Source: Cupriavidus sp. WGlv3
GTDB lineage: Bacteria; Pseudomonadota; Gammaproteobacteria; Burkholderiales; Burkholderiaceae
Assembly: GCF_023952475.1 (NCBI RefSeq)
Contig: NZ_JALHRX010000005.1
Location: 248,001-312,000, forward strand
DNA: 64,000 nucleotides
Reading direction: 5' to 3'
Shown here piece by piece: positions 1-6,797 of the stretch (position 1 is the first letter of the stretch; the number at the start of each line of letters is the position of its first letter). Both the position numbers and the translations under genes were made by a program. The notes under the pieces were generated by a model. The model was not told where the DNA came from. It worked only from the letters and a program-made list of their open reading frames with translations, and did no database searches.

Positions 1-845
1 TCGTGGTGCTGACCCTGGTGGCGATCGTCGGCTTCCTGTTCTTCCTCGCCTGGGAAACCTATGAGAAGCATCCCATTGTCGACATCAGCCTGTTCAAGGG
101 CCGCAACTTCAGTTCCGGCGTGGTCGCGATCTCGGTGGCGTACGGGCTGTTCTTCGGCAACCTGGTGATCCTGCCGCTATGGCTGCAGACCATCGTCGGC
201 TATACCGCGACCGACGCGGGCATCGTGATGGCGCCGGTCGGCATTTTCGCAATCCTGCTGTCGCCGGTGATCGGGCGCAACCTGCCGAAGATGGATGCAC
301 GCTGGGTGGCCACCGCGGCCTTTATCACCTTCGGCATCGTCAGCCTGATGCGCGCGGGCTTCACCACGCAGGTCGATACCTGGACGCTGATGGTGCCCAC
401 CTTGATCCAGGGCGCGGCCATGGCGATGTTCTTCATCCCGCTGACTTCGATCATCCTGTCAGGGCAGCCGCCGGAAAAGATCCCCGCCGCCTCGGGCCTG
501 TCGAATTTCGTGCGGATCACCTTCGGCGGCATCGGCGCGTCGGTCTCGACCACCGTCTGGGAGAACCGCTCGGCGCTGCACCACGCGCAACTGGTCGAGC
601 ACGTCAACCCGTACAACCCGGCCTACCACGCCCAGCTCAACCACCTGATGCAGATGGGCATGAGCCAGGCACAGGCGGTCGGCGTGATCGAGCGCAATAT
701 CACCCAGCAGGCCGCCATGCTCGGCGCCAACGACATCTTCTGGATCTCGGGCGTGCTGTTCTTCGCGCTGATCGGCTTTGTCTGGCTGACGCGGCCGGCC
801 AGGGGCGGCGGTGACGGCTCGGCGGACGCAATGGCGGCGCATTGA
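1..845 (+). CDS. MFS drug/organic-compound exporter, DHA2 (EmrB/QacA) type, 3' part only
   Basis: The gene is cut by the left window edge; about 281 C-terminal residues are visible in a frame whose first full codon is at base 3. The product is a chain of hydrophobic segments separated by short basic loops, such as the one around GRNLPKM, and ends in a short polar tail. The segment order and the late FVRITFGGIGASVSTTVWENR stretch resemble the second half of 14-helix DHA2 proton-driven exporters. Such proteins usually work with an HlyD-type adaptor, which would lie outside the window. A strong terminator follows at 865-893, so the gene is transcriptionally separate from the IclR cassette. Substrate cannot be inferred. 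Family call is confident, function is not. Confidence 0.85.
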   Translation, partial: VVLTLVAIVGFLFFLAWETYEKHPIVDISLFKGRNFSSGVVAISVAYGLFFGNLVILPLWLQTIVGYTATDAGIVMAPVGIFAILLSPVIGRNLPKMDARWVATAAFITFGIVSLMRAGFTTQVDTWTLMVPTLIQGAAMAMFFIPLTSIILSGQPPEKIPAASGLSNFVRITFGGIGASVSTTVWENRSALHHAQLVEHVNPYNPAYHAQLNHLMQMGMSQAQAVGVIERNITQQAAMLGANDIFWISGVLFFALIGFVWLTRPARGGGDGSADAMAAH

Positions 846-864
846 GCACACCAGCGATGCATGG

Positions 865-893
865 AATGGCCCCGGTTCGGGGCCATTTTTTTT
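865..893 (+). terminator. Rho-independent terminator after the MFS gene
   Basis: Nine-base perfect stem (AATGGCCCC paired with GGGGCCATT) with a five-base loop, followed by a run of eight T. It lies 20 bases after the stop codon. Confidence 0.9.
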
Positions 894-966
894 GCCCGTA
901 TCCGGCAAGGGAAATTTCCCCTTGTGCTCCGGCCCCCATCGCCCTATGATTTGCCAACCGAATTAT

Positions 967-993
967 GGAACCATGGTTCCGAAAAACGGAACC
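967..993. promoter_or_regulatory. Overlapping inverted repeats, probable IclR-family operator
   Basis: Two perfect inverted repeats share their middle arm: GGAACCATGGTTCC (967-980) and GGTTCCGAAAAACGGAACC (975-993). So GGAACC, GGTTCC and GGAACC half-sites occur in a row. IclR-family proteins commonly bind short palindromes of this kind close to their own promoters. The element ends 30 bases before the GTG start of the IclR gene, a position suited to autoregulation and control of the downstream cassette. That this regulator binds here is inference. Confidence 0.65.
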
Positions 994-1022
994 CAAGCAA
1001 TGAACGTAGGTGGAGAAGCGGA

Positions 1023-1811
1023 GTGAGCATTCTTGAAGGCGTGGAGGGCGTGCTGGACCTGTTCGGGCACGGCCGCCACGAGATCACGTTCAACGATGTG
1101 CTGGATGAGCTGGGGCTGGCCAAGAGCTCGGCGTCGCGCCTGCTCGCCCAGATGGTGCGCTACCGGCTGCTGGAGTTGCAGCCGTCGACGCGCCGCTATC
1201 GCCCCGGCGCACTGGTGATCCGCGCGGCGCAGGCGGCCACGCAGGCGCACCCCTTTGACGACCAGTGCCGCGAGATCCTCGCCGGCTTGTCCGATTCGAC
1301 CGGCTTCACGGCCTACCTGTCGATGCTCGATGGCACCGACACCGTGGTGCTGCAGCGCCTGAACGGCAGCAACCCGGTGCAGGTGCTGTCGCCGCCGGGC
1401 GCGCGCCGCCCGGCCTTCACCACGGCCATGGGCCGCGTGCTGCTGTCGCGCCTGCCTGAGACCGAATTCAGCGCGCGCTACGGCGCCACCGGCGCCCGCA
1501 AGCTGCCCGACGCACCGGTCGGATGTCCCGCCACCGTAGCCGAGCTGCGCGAGCGCGTCGCCACGGCCCGCGCCGAGCGCAGCGCCATCGCGGTCAACGA
1601 AGGCATGCCGGGCATCGGTGCCGTTGCCACCACCCTGGCGGACCCGCTCTCGGGCGACGTGCGCGGACTGTGCCTGTCCTTCACCGCGATGCAGGTCAGC
1701 CAGGCCCAGGCGCGCGCGCTGCGCGAAACCCTGGTGCAGGCGGTGGCGCCGCTCGGGCAGCGCCTCGGCGATCCGCTCTGGCTCCATCCCGGCGACACCG
1801 CCGCCAACTAG
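1023..1811 (+). CDS. IclR-family transcriptional regulator
   Basis: 262-residue regulator with an N-terminal winged helix (recognition region near LGLAKSSASRLLAQM, about residues 28-42) and a C-terminal IclR effector domain (TGFTAYLSMLDGTDTVVLQR, then the FTTAMGRVLLSRL stretch). The frame is open further upstream, but the GTG at 1023 is chosen: it gives a typical IclR length, is preceded by a GGAGA ribosome site, and leaves the palindromic operator outside the coding region. It is the first gene of the plus-strand cassette with pepE, DUF1177, AroM and a Bug receptor, which it most likely controls. The effector is unknown; IclR proteins usually sense small carboxylates or aromatic acids. Confidence 0.9.
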   Translation: MSILEGVEGVLDLFGHGRHEITFNDVLDELGLAKSSASRLLAQMVRYRLLELQPSTRRYRPGALVIRAAQAATQAHPFDDQCREILAGLSDSTGFTAYLSMLDGTDTVVLQRLNGSNPVQVLSPPGARRPAFTTAMGRVLLSRLPETEFSARYGATGARKLPDAPVGCPATVAELRERVATARAERSAIAVNEGMPGIGAVATTLADPLSGDVRGLCLSFTAMQVSQAQARALRETLVQAVAPLGQRLGDPLWLHPGDTAAN

Positions 1812-1831
1812 TCATCCCGCAGTTCAGACCC

Positions 1832-2548
1832 ATGGAACTCCTGTTACTCAGCAACTCCTCCAGCGACGCGGGCTATCTCGTGCATGCCCACGACGCGATC
1901 CGCGAACTGGCCGGCGGGCGCACCCGTGCCTGCTTCCTGCCGTTCGCCGGCGTCACGCGCGACTGGGACAGCTACGAAGCGCTGGGGCGCGACGCACTGG
2001 CCCCGGCCGGCATCGCAGCGCAATCGCCACACCGGCTCTCCGATGCCGACTGCGTGCGGGCGGTGGCAGCGGCCGAACTAATCGTCATCGGCGGCGGCAA
2101 CACCTTCCGTCTGCTGCAATGCCTGCGCGAGCGCGGCCTGCTGCCCGTGATCGCGCGCCAGGTGGCCGCGGGCGCCGCACGCTATATCGGCTGGAGCGCC
2201 GGCACCAATGTCGCCTGCCCGACCATCCGCACCACCAACGACATGCCGGTTGCCGACCCGGGCGGCCTCGACGCGCTCGGGCTGGTGCCGTTCCAGATCA
2301 ACCCGCACTACTTCAATCTGGTGGTGCCCGGCTTCCGCGGCGAAACGCGCGACCAGCGGCTGGCCGAGTTCACGGTGCTGCAGCCGCAGACGCCGGTGCT
2401 AGGCTTGCCCGAAGGCAACTGGGTGCGCGTCTCGGGCAATCGCATGGAGATGGGCGGCGCGCATCGCGCCCGCTGGTTCCTTGGCCAGCAGATCGCGGAC
2501 GTCGCCCCCGGGGCATTGTCCGTGCCGGCCTGTGCCGCTGCCCCCTGA
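1832..2548 (+). CDS. pepE: Peptidase E, alpha-aspartyl dipeptidase (family S51)
   Basis: 238-residue cytosolic serine peptidase that in characterised members removes N-terminal Asp from Asp-X dipeptides. The nucleophile elbow GWSAGTN places Ser122; Asp137 in TTNDMP and His159 in INPHY complete the triad. These lie exactly two residues after Ser120, Asp135 and His157 of Salmonella PepE, so the enzyme should be active. A GGGNTF loop precedes the nucleophile. Start is the ATG 20 bases after the IclR stop; the longer open frame upstream overlaps the IclR gene. Its neighbours (DUF1177, AroM, Bug) suggest that it acts on an imported or internally formed Asp-type substrate rather than in bulk peptide turnover. 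Confidence 0.93.
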   Translation: MELLLLSNSSSDAGYLVHAHDAIRELAGGRTRACFLPFAGVTRDWDSYEALGRDALAPAGIAAQSPHRLSDADCVRAVAAAELIVIGGGNTFRLLQCLRERGLLPVIARQVAAGAARYIGWSAGTNVACPTIRTTNDMPVADPGGLDALGLVPFQINPHYFNLVVPGFRGETRDQRLAEFTVLQPQTPVLGLPEGNWVRVSGNRMEMGGAHRARWFLGQQIADVAPGALSVPACAAAP

Positions 2549-2590
2549 CCCATCGCCATTCCGTAACGCAAGCAAGGAACCCCAAGCAAG

Positions 2591-3514
2591 ATGTCCATCA
2601 AGCAGGTGATTGAATCGATCGAGCTGCTGTCCGCAGCCAATGTCGACGGCGCAGCCGTCGCCACCTTGCTGCGCGCCCGCGGCATCCGCGACGTCACGGT
2701 GACGCGTGTGGAAGAGAACGGCCTCTACACCGACTTCCTCGCCTGCACCCTGCCCGGCCGCAACCCCGATGCGCCCGCGCTGGGCGTGGTCGGCCGCCTC
2801 GGCGGCGTCGGCGCACGCCCTGCCGTGACCGGCCTGGTGTCGGATGCCGACGGCGCCATCGTCGCCGTCGCCACCGCGCTCAAGCTGGCCGACATGGCCG
2901 CCAGCGGCGATGTGCTGGCCGGCCCGGTGCGGATCCATACCCACATCTGCCCGCACGCCGCCACACGGCCGCACCAGCCGGTGCCGATGATGAAATCGCC
3001 CTTCGCGATGCGCACGATGATGTCGCACGAGGTGCATCCCGACATGGCGGCGATCCTGTCGGTCGACACCACGCGCGGCAACCGCTTCGTCAACCGCCGC
3101 GGCGTGGCGCTGACGCCGGTGGCCAAGGAAGGCTGGCTGCTGCGCCTGCCGGAGCGGATGCTGGACCTGATGGGCTGGGTCAGCGGCGAGCTGCCGATGG
3201 TGCTGCCGCTGACCACGCAGGACATCACCCCGTATGAGAATGGCCTGTGGCATGTCAATTCGATCATGCAGCCCGCCATCGTCACCGCGGCGCCGGTGGT
3301 GGGCGTGGCACTGACCGCGCAGACCACCGTGCCGGGATGCGCCACCGGCGTCACCAACGCCTTCGACATCGATGTGGCGACGCGCTTCTGCATCGAGGTC
3401 GCCAAGCAGTTCGGCCAGGGCCAGTGCGCCTTCTACGATGCCGAGGAATGGGCCGAGCTGCAGCGGCGCTACGGCTCGCTCGCGCACCTGCAGACCGTGG
3501 GGGCCGAGGCATGA
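2591..3514 (+). CDS. DUF1177 family protein, function unknown
   Basis: 307 residues, recognised as DUF1177 by its overall sequence; I know of no characterised member. No signal peptide or membrane segment is visible, so it is probably cytosolic. Likely functional residues sit in RIHTHICPHAATRPHQP (about residues 115-131, three His and one Cys), in LSVDTTRGNR, and in TVPGCATGVTNAFDID. The region VTGLVSDADGAIVAVATALK together with the His cluster is reminiscent of co-catalytic metallopeptidase cores, but this is only an impression. The stop overlaps the AroM start by four bases (ATGA), implying translational coupling. An AAGGAA ribosome site precedes the ATG. Confidence 0.85.
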   Translation: MSIKQVIESIELLSAANVDGAAVATLLRARGIRDVTVTRVEENGLYTDFLACTLPGRNPDAPALGVVGRLGGVGARPAVTGLVSDADGAIVAVATALKLADMAASGDVLAGPVRIHTHICPHAATRPHQPVPMMKSPFAMRTMMSHEVHPDMAAILSVDTTRGNRFVNRRGVALTPVAKEGWLLRLPERMLDLMGWVSGELPMVLPLTTQDITPYENGLWHVNSIMQPAIVTAAPVVGVALTAQTTVPGCATGVTNAFDIDVATRFCIEVAKQFGQGQCAFYDAEEWAELQRRYGSLAHLQTVGAEA

Positions 3515-4218
3515 CTATGGCCGCCCCTCGCCCCCCGCGCGTGGCCTTCGTCACCATCGGGCAGTCGCCGCGGACCGACGTGGTGCCGCAGATGATGGCC
3601 GAGCTGGGCCTGCCGGCCGAAGTCGAAGAATTCGGCATCCTGGACGCACTGGGGCCCCACGAGATCGCCGCGCTGGCGCCCGCCGCAGGCGAGTACCGCT
3701 TCGCCAGCCGCCTGCGCGACGGCACGCAGGCGGTGATGGGCAAGCCGGTGGCCGAGACCATGCTGGCCCGGCTGATGACCTCGCTCGACGACGGCCGCTT
3801 CGACGCACTGGTGCCGCTGTGCACCGGCACCGCGCTGCCGCCGATGCAAACGCTGGTGCTGGAGCCCCAGCAGGTGGTGGACCACCTGACCGTGGCGCTG
3901 GCGCAGGGCTGCAAGCGGCTCGGCATCGTGCTGCCGCTGGAGGCGCAGGTGAGCGGCTTTCACCTGATCCAGCCGGTGCCCTGCGAGCTGCGCGTCACGC
4001 ATGCATCCCCCTATGCCGATAGCGCCGAGAGCGATACCGGCCGCTTTGCGCAGGCGGGCGCGGCGCTGCGCGGCTGCGACCTGGTGGTGATGCACTGCAT
4101 GGGCTACACCGAAGCCATGCGCGCCATGGTGGCGCGCCATGCGGGGGCTCCGGTGCTGCTGTCGAACCGCATGGTGGCACGGCTGCTGGGACAGGTACTG
4201 GCTGGCGCGACGGCTTGA
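3511..4218 (+). CDS. AroM family protein with Asp/Glu-racemase-like dual cysteines
   Basis: 235-residue cytosolic protein of the AroM family, named after an E. coli gene next to aroL whose function is not established. The fold appears related to Asp/Glu and hydantoin racemases: Cys104 in PLCTGTALP and Cys196 in MHCMGYTEA stand where those enzymes place their two acid/base cysteines. The N-terminal GQSPRTDV loop is typical of AroM. The start is the ATG overlapping the DUF1177 stop, giving a coupled pair. Racemase or epimerase chemistry is inferred from the cysteine pattern only. With PepE upstream it could act on an aspartate-like or hydantoin-like compound. No shikimate-pathway gene is nearby. 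Confidence 0.82.
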   Translation: MTMAAPRPPRVAFVTIGQSPRTDVVPQMMAELGLPAEVEEFGILDALGPHEIAALAPAAGEYRFASRLRDGTQAVMGKPVAETMLARLMTSLDDGRFDALVPLCTGTALPPMQTLVLEPQQVVDHLTVALAQGCKRLGIVLPLEAQVSGFHLIQPVPCELRVTHASPYADSAESDTGRFAQAGAALRGCDLVVMHCMGYTEAMRAMVARHAGAPVLLSNRMVARLLGQVLAGATA

Positions 4219-4299
4219 TGCCGCGCACGCCACCAAGGCATTCCGGGTAAGGGCAAGCCCGCTGACAGATTGCCCATGACACTGCTGGAGCTGGAAGGC

Positions 4300-5292
4300 A
4301 TGGAAAAGGTAGCAAAGTGGAGGAAGCCGCTGGCAAGCGGCATGATGTGGATCGGTCTGGCCGCCGCGATGGCCCCCGCCGCGCAGGCGCAGGAATGGAA
4401 GCCGGCAAAGCCGGTGCGCCTGCTGGTGGGCTTTGCCCCCGGCGGCTCGGCCGACCTGCTGGCGCGGCTGGTGCAGGCGCCGCTGTCGGAAAGCCTGGGC
4501 GTGCCGGTGGTGGTGGAAAACGTGCCCGGCGCGGGCGGCAATATCGCGGCGGACAAGCTGGCCAAGGCGCCGGCCGACGGCTACACCATCGGCATGGGCG
4601 CCGCGGGTGCGATGGCGGTGACCCACGTGCTCAATCCCAAGGGCACGCCGTACAAGGCGGATGACTTCACCCCCATCGCCATGCTGGCGACGCAGCCCAA
4701 TGTCGTGATCGTCAACCCGGCCCTGCCGGTCAAGACCATGGCCGACTTCGCCACGTACGTCAAAAAGACGCCGCAGGTCACCTATGGCACCGCTGGTGTC
4801 GGCACCTCGAACCACCTGATCGCCGAGACCATGCTGCACCGCCTCGGCATCGACATGGTGCATGCGCCGTACAAGGGCGCAACCCCGGTGATCACGGACC
4901 TGATGGGCGGCCATATCGCCATGACGGTCGATAACATCACCACCGCCGCGGCGCTAGCCAAGAGCGGCAAGGTCAAGGCGCTGGCGGTCACGGGCAGCAA
5001 GCGCTCGCCGTTGCTGCCGGAAGTGCCGACGCTGGCCGAGAGCGGCCTGAAGGACTTCAACATGCCGACCTGGCAAGGCATCTTCGGGCCGAAGGACCTG
5101 CCGAAGGCGATCGTGGCCCGCTACAACCAGGCTCTGGTCAAGGCGCTGGCGAATCCGGAAGTCAGGAAGAAGATGGCCGAGTTCGGCTCCGAGCCCGTGG
5201 GCGACACGCCCGAGCACTTTGCGGGGTTCCTCGCGCAGGACCGCAAGATGTGGGCCGACGTGATCAAGACCGCCAAGGTCACGCTGGAATAA
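4300..5292 (+). CDS. Bug/TctC-type periplasmic solute-binding protein
   Basis: 330-residue tripartite tricarboxylate transporter receptor. A signal peptide ends at AAQAQE (about residue 29). The mature part begins with WKPAKPVRLLVGFAPGGSAD, the Bug-family ligand loop, and contains VENVPGAGGNIAADKLAKAP and the AGVGTSNHL segment. Bug receptors bind carboxylates or amides, often Asp, Glu, nicotinate or dicarboxylates, in the periplasm. No TctA/TctB membrane genes are in view, the usual situation for orphan Bug receptors in this group. ATG 4300 is preferred over ATG 4276 because it is preceded by GGAAGG and gives a clean signal peptide. Last gene of the IclR cassette; the ligand may be the cassette's substrate. 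Confidence 0.9.
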   Translation: MEKVAKWRKPLASGMMWIGLAAAMAPAAQAQEWKPAKPVRLLVGFAPGGSADLLARLVQAPLSESLGVPVVVENVPGAGGNIAADKLAKAPADGYTIGMGAAGAMAVTHVLNPKGTPYKADDFTPIAMLATQPNVVIVNPALPVKTMADFATYVKKTPQVTYGTAGVGTSNHLIAETMLHRLGIDMVHAPYKGATPVITDLMGGHIAMTVDNITTAAALAKSGKVKALAVTGSKRSPLLPEVPTLAESGLKDFNMPTWQGIFGPKDLPKAIVARYNQALVKALANPEVRKKMAEFGSEPVGDTPEHFAGFLAQDRKMWADVIKTAKVTLE

Positions 5293-5300
5293 TGGCTGTC

Positions 5301-5326
5301 GGGCGGCGGCTACGTTGGTGCCGCCC
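5301..5326. terminator. Hairpin between convergent Bug receptor and truB genes
   Basis: GGGCGGC (5301-5307) pairs with GCCGCCC (5320-5326) across a 12-base loop. It lies just after the Bug stop and just beyond the truB stop. There is no U-run on either strand, so termination efficiency is uncertain. Confidence 0.4.
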
Positions 5327-5335
5327 TCCGGCACA

Positions 5336-6283
5336 TCACAGCTTGACCAGCCGCTCCGGCCGCAACGCGCCTTCGCGCATGCGTGCCACGCCCAGCAGCC
5401 GCACCGGCTCGCCGGCATAGACCCGCGCCAGGCTTTCCTCGGCCAGCATGGTGCCGGCCGGCAGGTCGCGCTGGGCGATGCGCTGGCCCTGCAGGAAGCG
5501 CCCCGCCGCCGCCGCATCCAGCTGCACCGGCACGCATTTCTGCAGCAGGGCATCCACCGGCGCCAGCATGGCCGGGCGCTGCGCATCGTCCTGCTCTTCG
5601 ATTTGTGCCAGCGTCACCGCGCCGTCGAGGGTCAGATCGCCCACGGCGATGCGGCGCAGTCCGGTCAGGTGCGCGCCGCAACCCAGCGCTTCGCCGATGT
5701 CCTCGGCCAGCGTGCGGATATAGGTGCCCTTGCTGCACGTCACCCGCATGGTGAACGAGGGGGCATCGGGCAAGGCGCAGTCCAGCAATGCAATCGAACG
5801 GAGGGTGACGCGGCGCGCGGCGCGCTCGACGGTCTGGCCGGCGCGCGCGTATTCGTACAGCGGACGGCCGTCCTTCTTCAACGCCGAATGCATCGGCGGC
5901 ACCTGCTCGATCTCGCCCATGAAATTTGCCAGCGCCTGCTCCACCGCGGCACGGTCACAGGTGACCGCGCGCACGTCGAGCAGTTCGCCTTCGGCGTCGC
6001 CGGTGCTGGAGCGCGCGCCCAGTCGCACTTCGGCGTCATAGGTCTTGTCCGCTTCCAGCAGGTCCTGCGAAAACTTGGTGGCTTCGCCAAAGCACAGCGG
6101 CAGCAGCCCCGTGGCGAGCGGATCGAGCGTGCCGGTATGGCCGGCCTTGGCCGCGCGCAACAGGCGCTTGGCGCGCACCAGCGCGTCGTTGGACGACAGC
6201 CCCAGCGGCTTGTCGAGCAGCAGCACACCATGGACCTCGCGGCGCGGCAGGCGCGGCGGACGGTTGGCGTTGGAATCGGTCAT
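5336..6283 (-). CDS. truB: tRNA pseudouridine-55 synthase
   Basis: 315-residue TruB-family enzyme that converts U55 to pseudouridine in the T-loop of tRNAs. The catalytic motif GHTGTLDPLATG puts the nucleophile at Asp54, and GVLLLDKPLGLSSNDA is the family N-terminal motif. LLEADKTYDAEVRLG and CSKGTYIRTLAEDIG are also conserved. ATG at 6283 is used rather than the upstream TTG. It is the last gene of the minus-strand rimP-nusA-infB-rbfA-truB operon, 82 bases after rbfA; this gap contains a perfect hairpin. Confidence 0.96.
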   Translation of the reverse strand: MTDSNANRPPRLPRREVHGVLLLDKPLGLSSNDALVRAKRLLRAAKAGHTGTLDPLATGLLPLCFGEATKFSQDLLEADKTYDAEVRLGARSSTGDAEGELLDVRAVTCDRAAVEQALANFMGEIEQVPPMHSALKKDGRPLYEYARAGQTVERAARRVTLRSIALLDCALPDAPSFTMRVTCSKGTYIRTLAEDIGEALGCGAHLTGLRRIAVGDLTLDGAVTLAQIEEQDDAQRPAMLAPVDALLQKCVPVQLDAAAAGRFLQGQRIAQRDLPAGTMLAEESLARVYAGEPVRLLGVARMREGALRPERLVKL

Positions 6284-6336
6284 CGGGAACAAGCGGAAGG
6301 CGGCGATGCGGAACGCGCGGCGACCGCGCCGGGATA

Positions 6337-6358
6337 GCCCATGCCAGTCGGCATGGGC
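6337..6358 (-). repeat. Perfect hairpin in the rbfA-truB gap
   Basis: GCCCATGCC and GGCATGGGC form a nine-base stem with a four-base loop. There is no U-run, so it is more likely an mRNA stability or processing hairpin than a terminator. Confidence 0.5.
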
Positions 6359-6365
6359 GCCGGCA

Positions 6366-6737
6366 TCAGTCTTCGTCTTTCGAACGCGTGGCGTTCGCTT
6401 CGTTGATCAGCCGGGACATCTCGATCGCGTGTTCGACCGAGGTATCGTGATGGAAATGCAGCGTCGGCACCGTATGGATGTGCAGGCGCTTGAACAGCAG
6501 CGAGTGCAGGTAGCCGGCCTTCTCGTTCAGGATGGCTTCGGCTTCGGCCGCTTCGGCGCCCAGCACGGTGAAGTACACCTTGGCGTGCGCGTAGTCGGGG
6601 GTCAGCGTGACGGACTGCAGCGTGACCAGGCCGAGGCGCGGGTCGCGCAGTTCGCGCTGGATCATCTCGGCCAGGTCCTTCTGGATCTGGTCGGAGATGC
6701 GGAGATTGCGGGAGGAGATATTGCCTTTCTTGGCCAT
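6366..6737 (-). CDS. rbfA: 30S ribosome-binding factor A
   Basis: 123-residue RbfA, a single KH-fold protein that binds the immature 30S subunit near the 5' helix of 16S rRNA and is needed for late maturation and cold adaptation. Recognisable parts are the N-terminal [24 protein letters not shown], the central [15 protein letters not shown] strand (here [12 protein letters not shown]), and [19 protein letters not shown]. Length matches the family. Lies between infB and truB in the usual order and is separated from infB by a very stable hairpin. Confidence 0.96.
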   Translation of the reverse strand: MAKKGNISSRNLRISDQIQKDLAEMIQRELRDPRLGLVTLQSVTLTPDYAHAKVYFTVLGAEAAEAEAILNEKAGYLHSLLFKRLHIHTVPTLHFHHDTSVEHAIEMSRLINEANATRSKDED

Positions 6738-6760
6738 GCAATACAGTCTGGTCGAGATGA

Positions 6761-6786
6761 CAACGGCAGGCCGAAGCCTGCCGTTG
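6761..6786 (-). repeat. UUCG-capped hairpin between infB and rbfA
   Basis: CAACGGCAGGC and GCCTGCCGTTG form an 11-base perfect stem. Read on the coding (minus) strand the loop is TTCG closed by C-G, the exceptionally stable UUCG tetraloop. No U-run follows, so a role in mRNA processing or partial attenuation is more likely than full termination. Confidence 0.6.
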
Positions 6787-6797
6787 CTTGCGACGCC

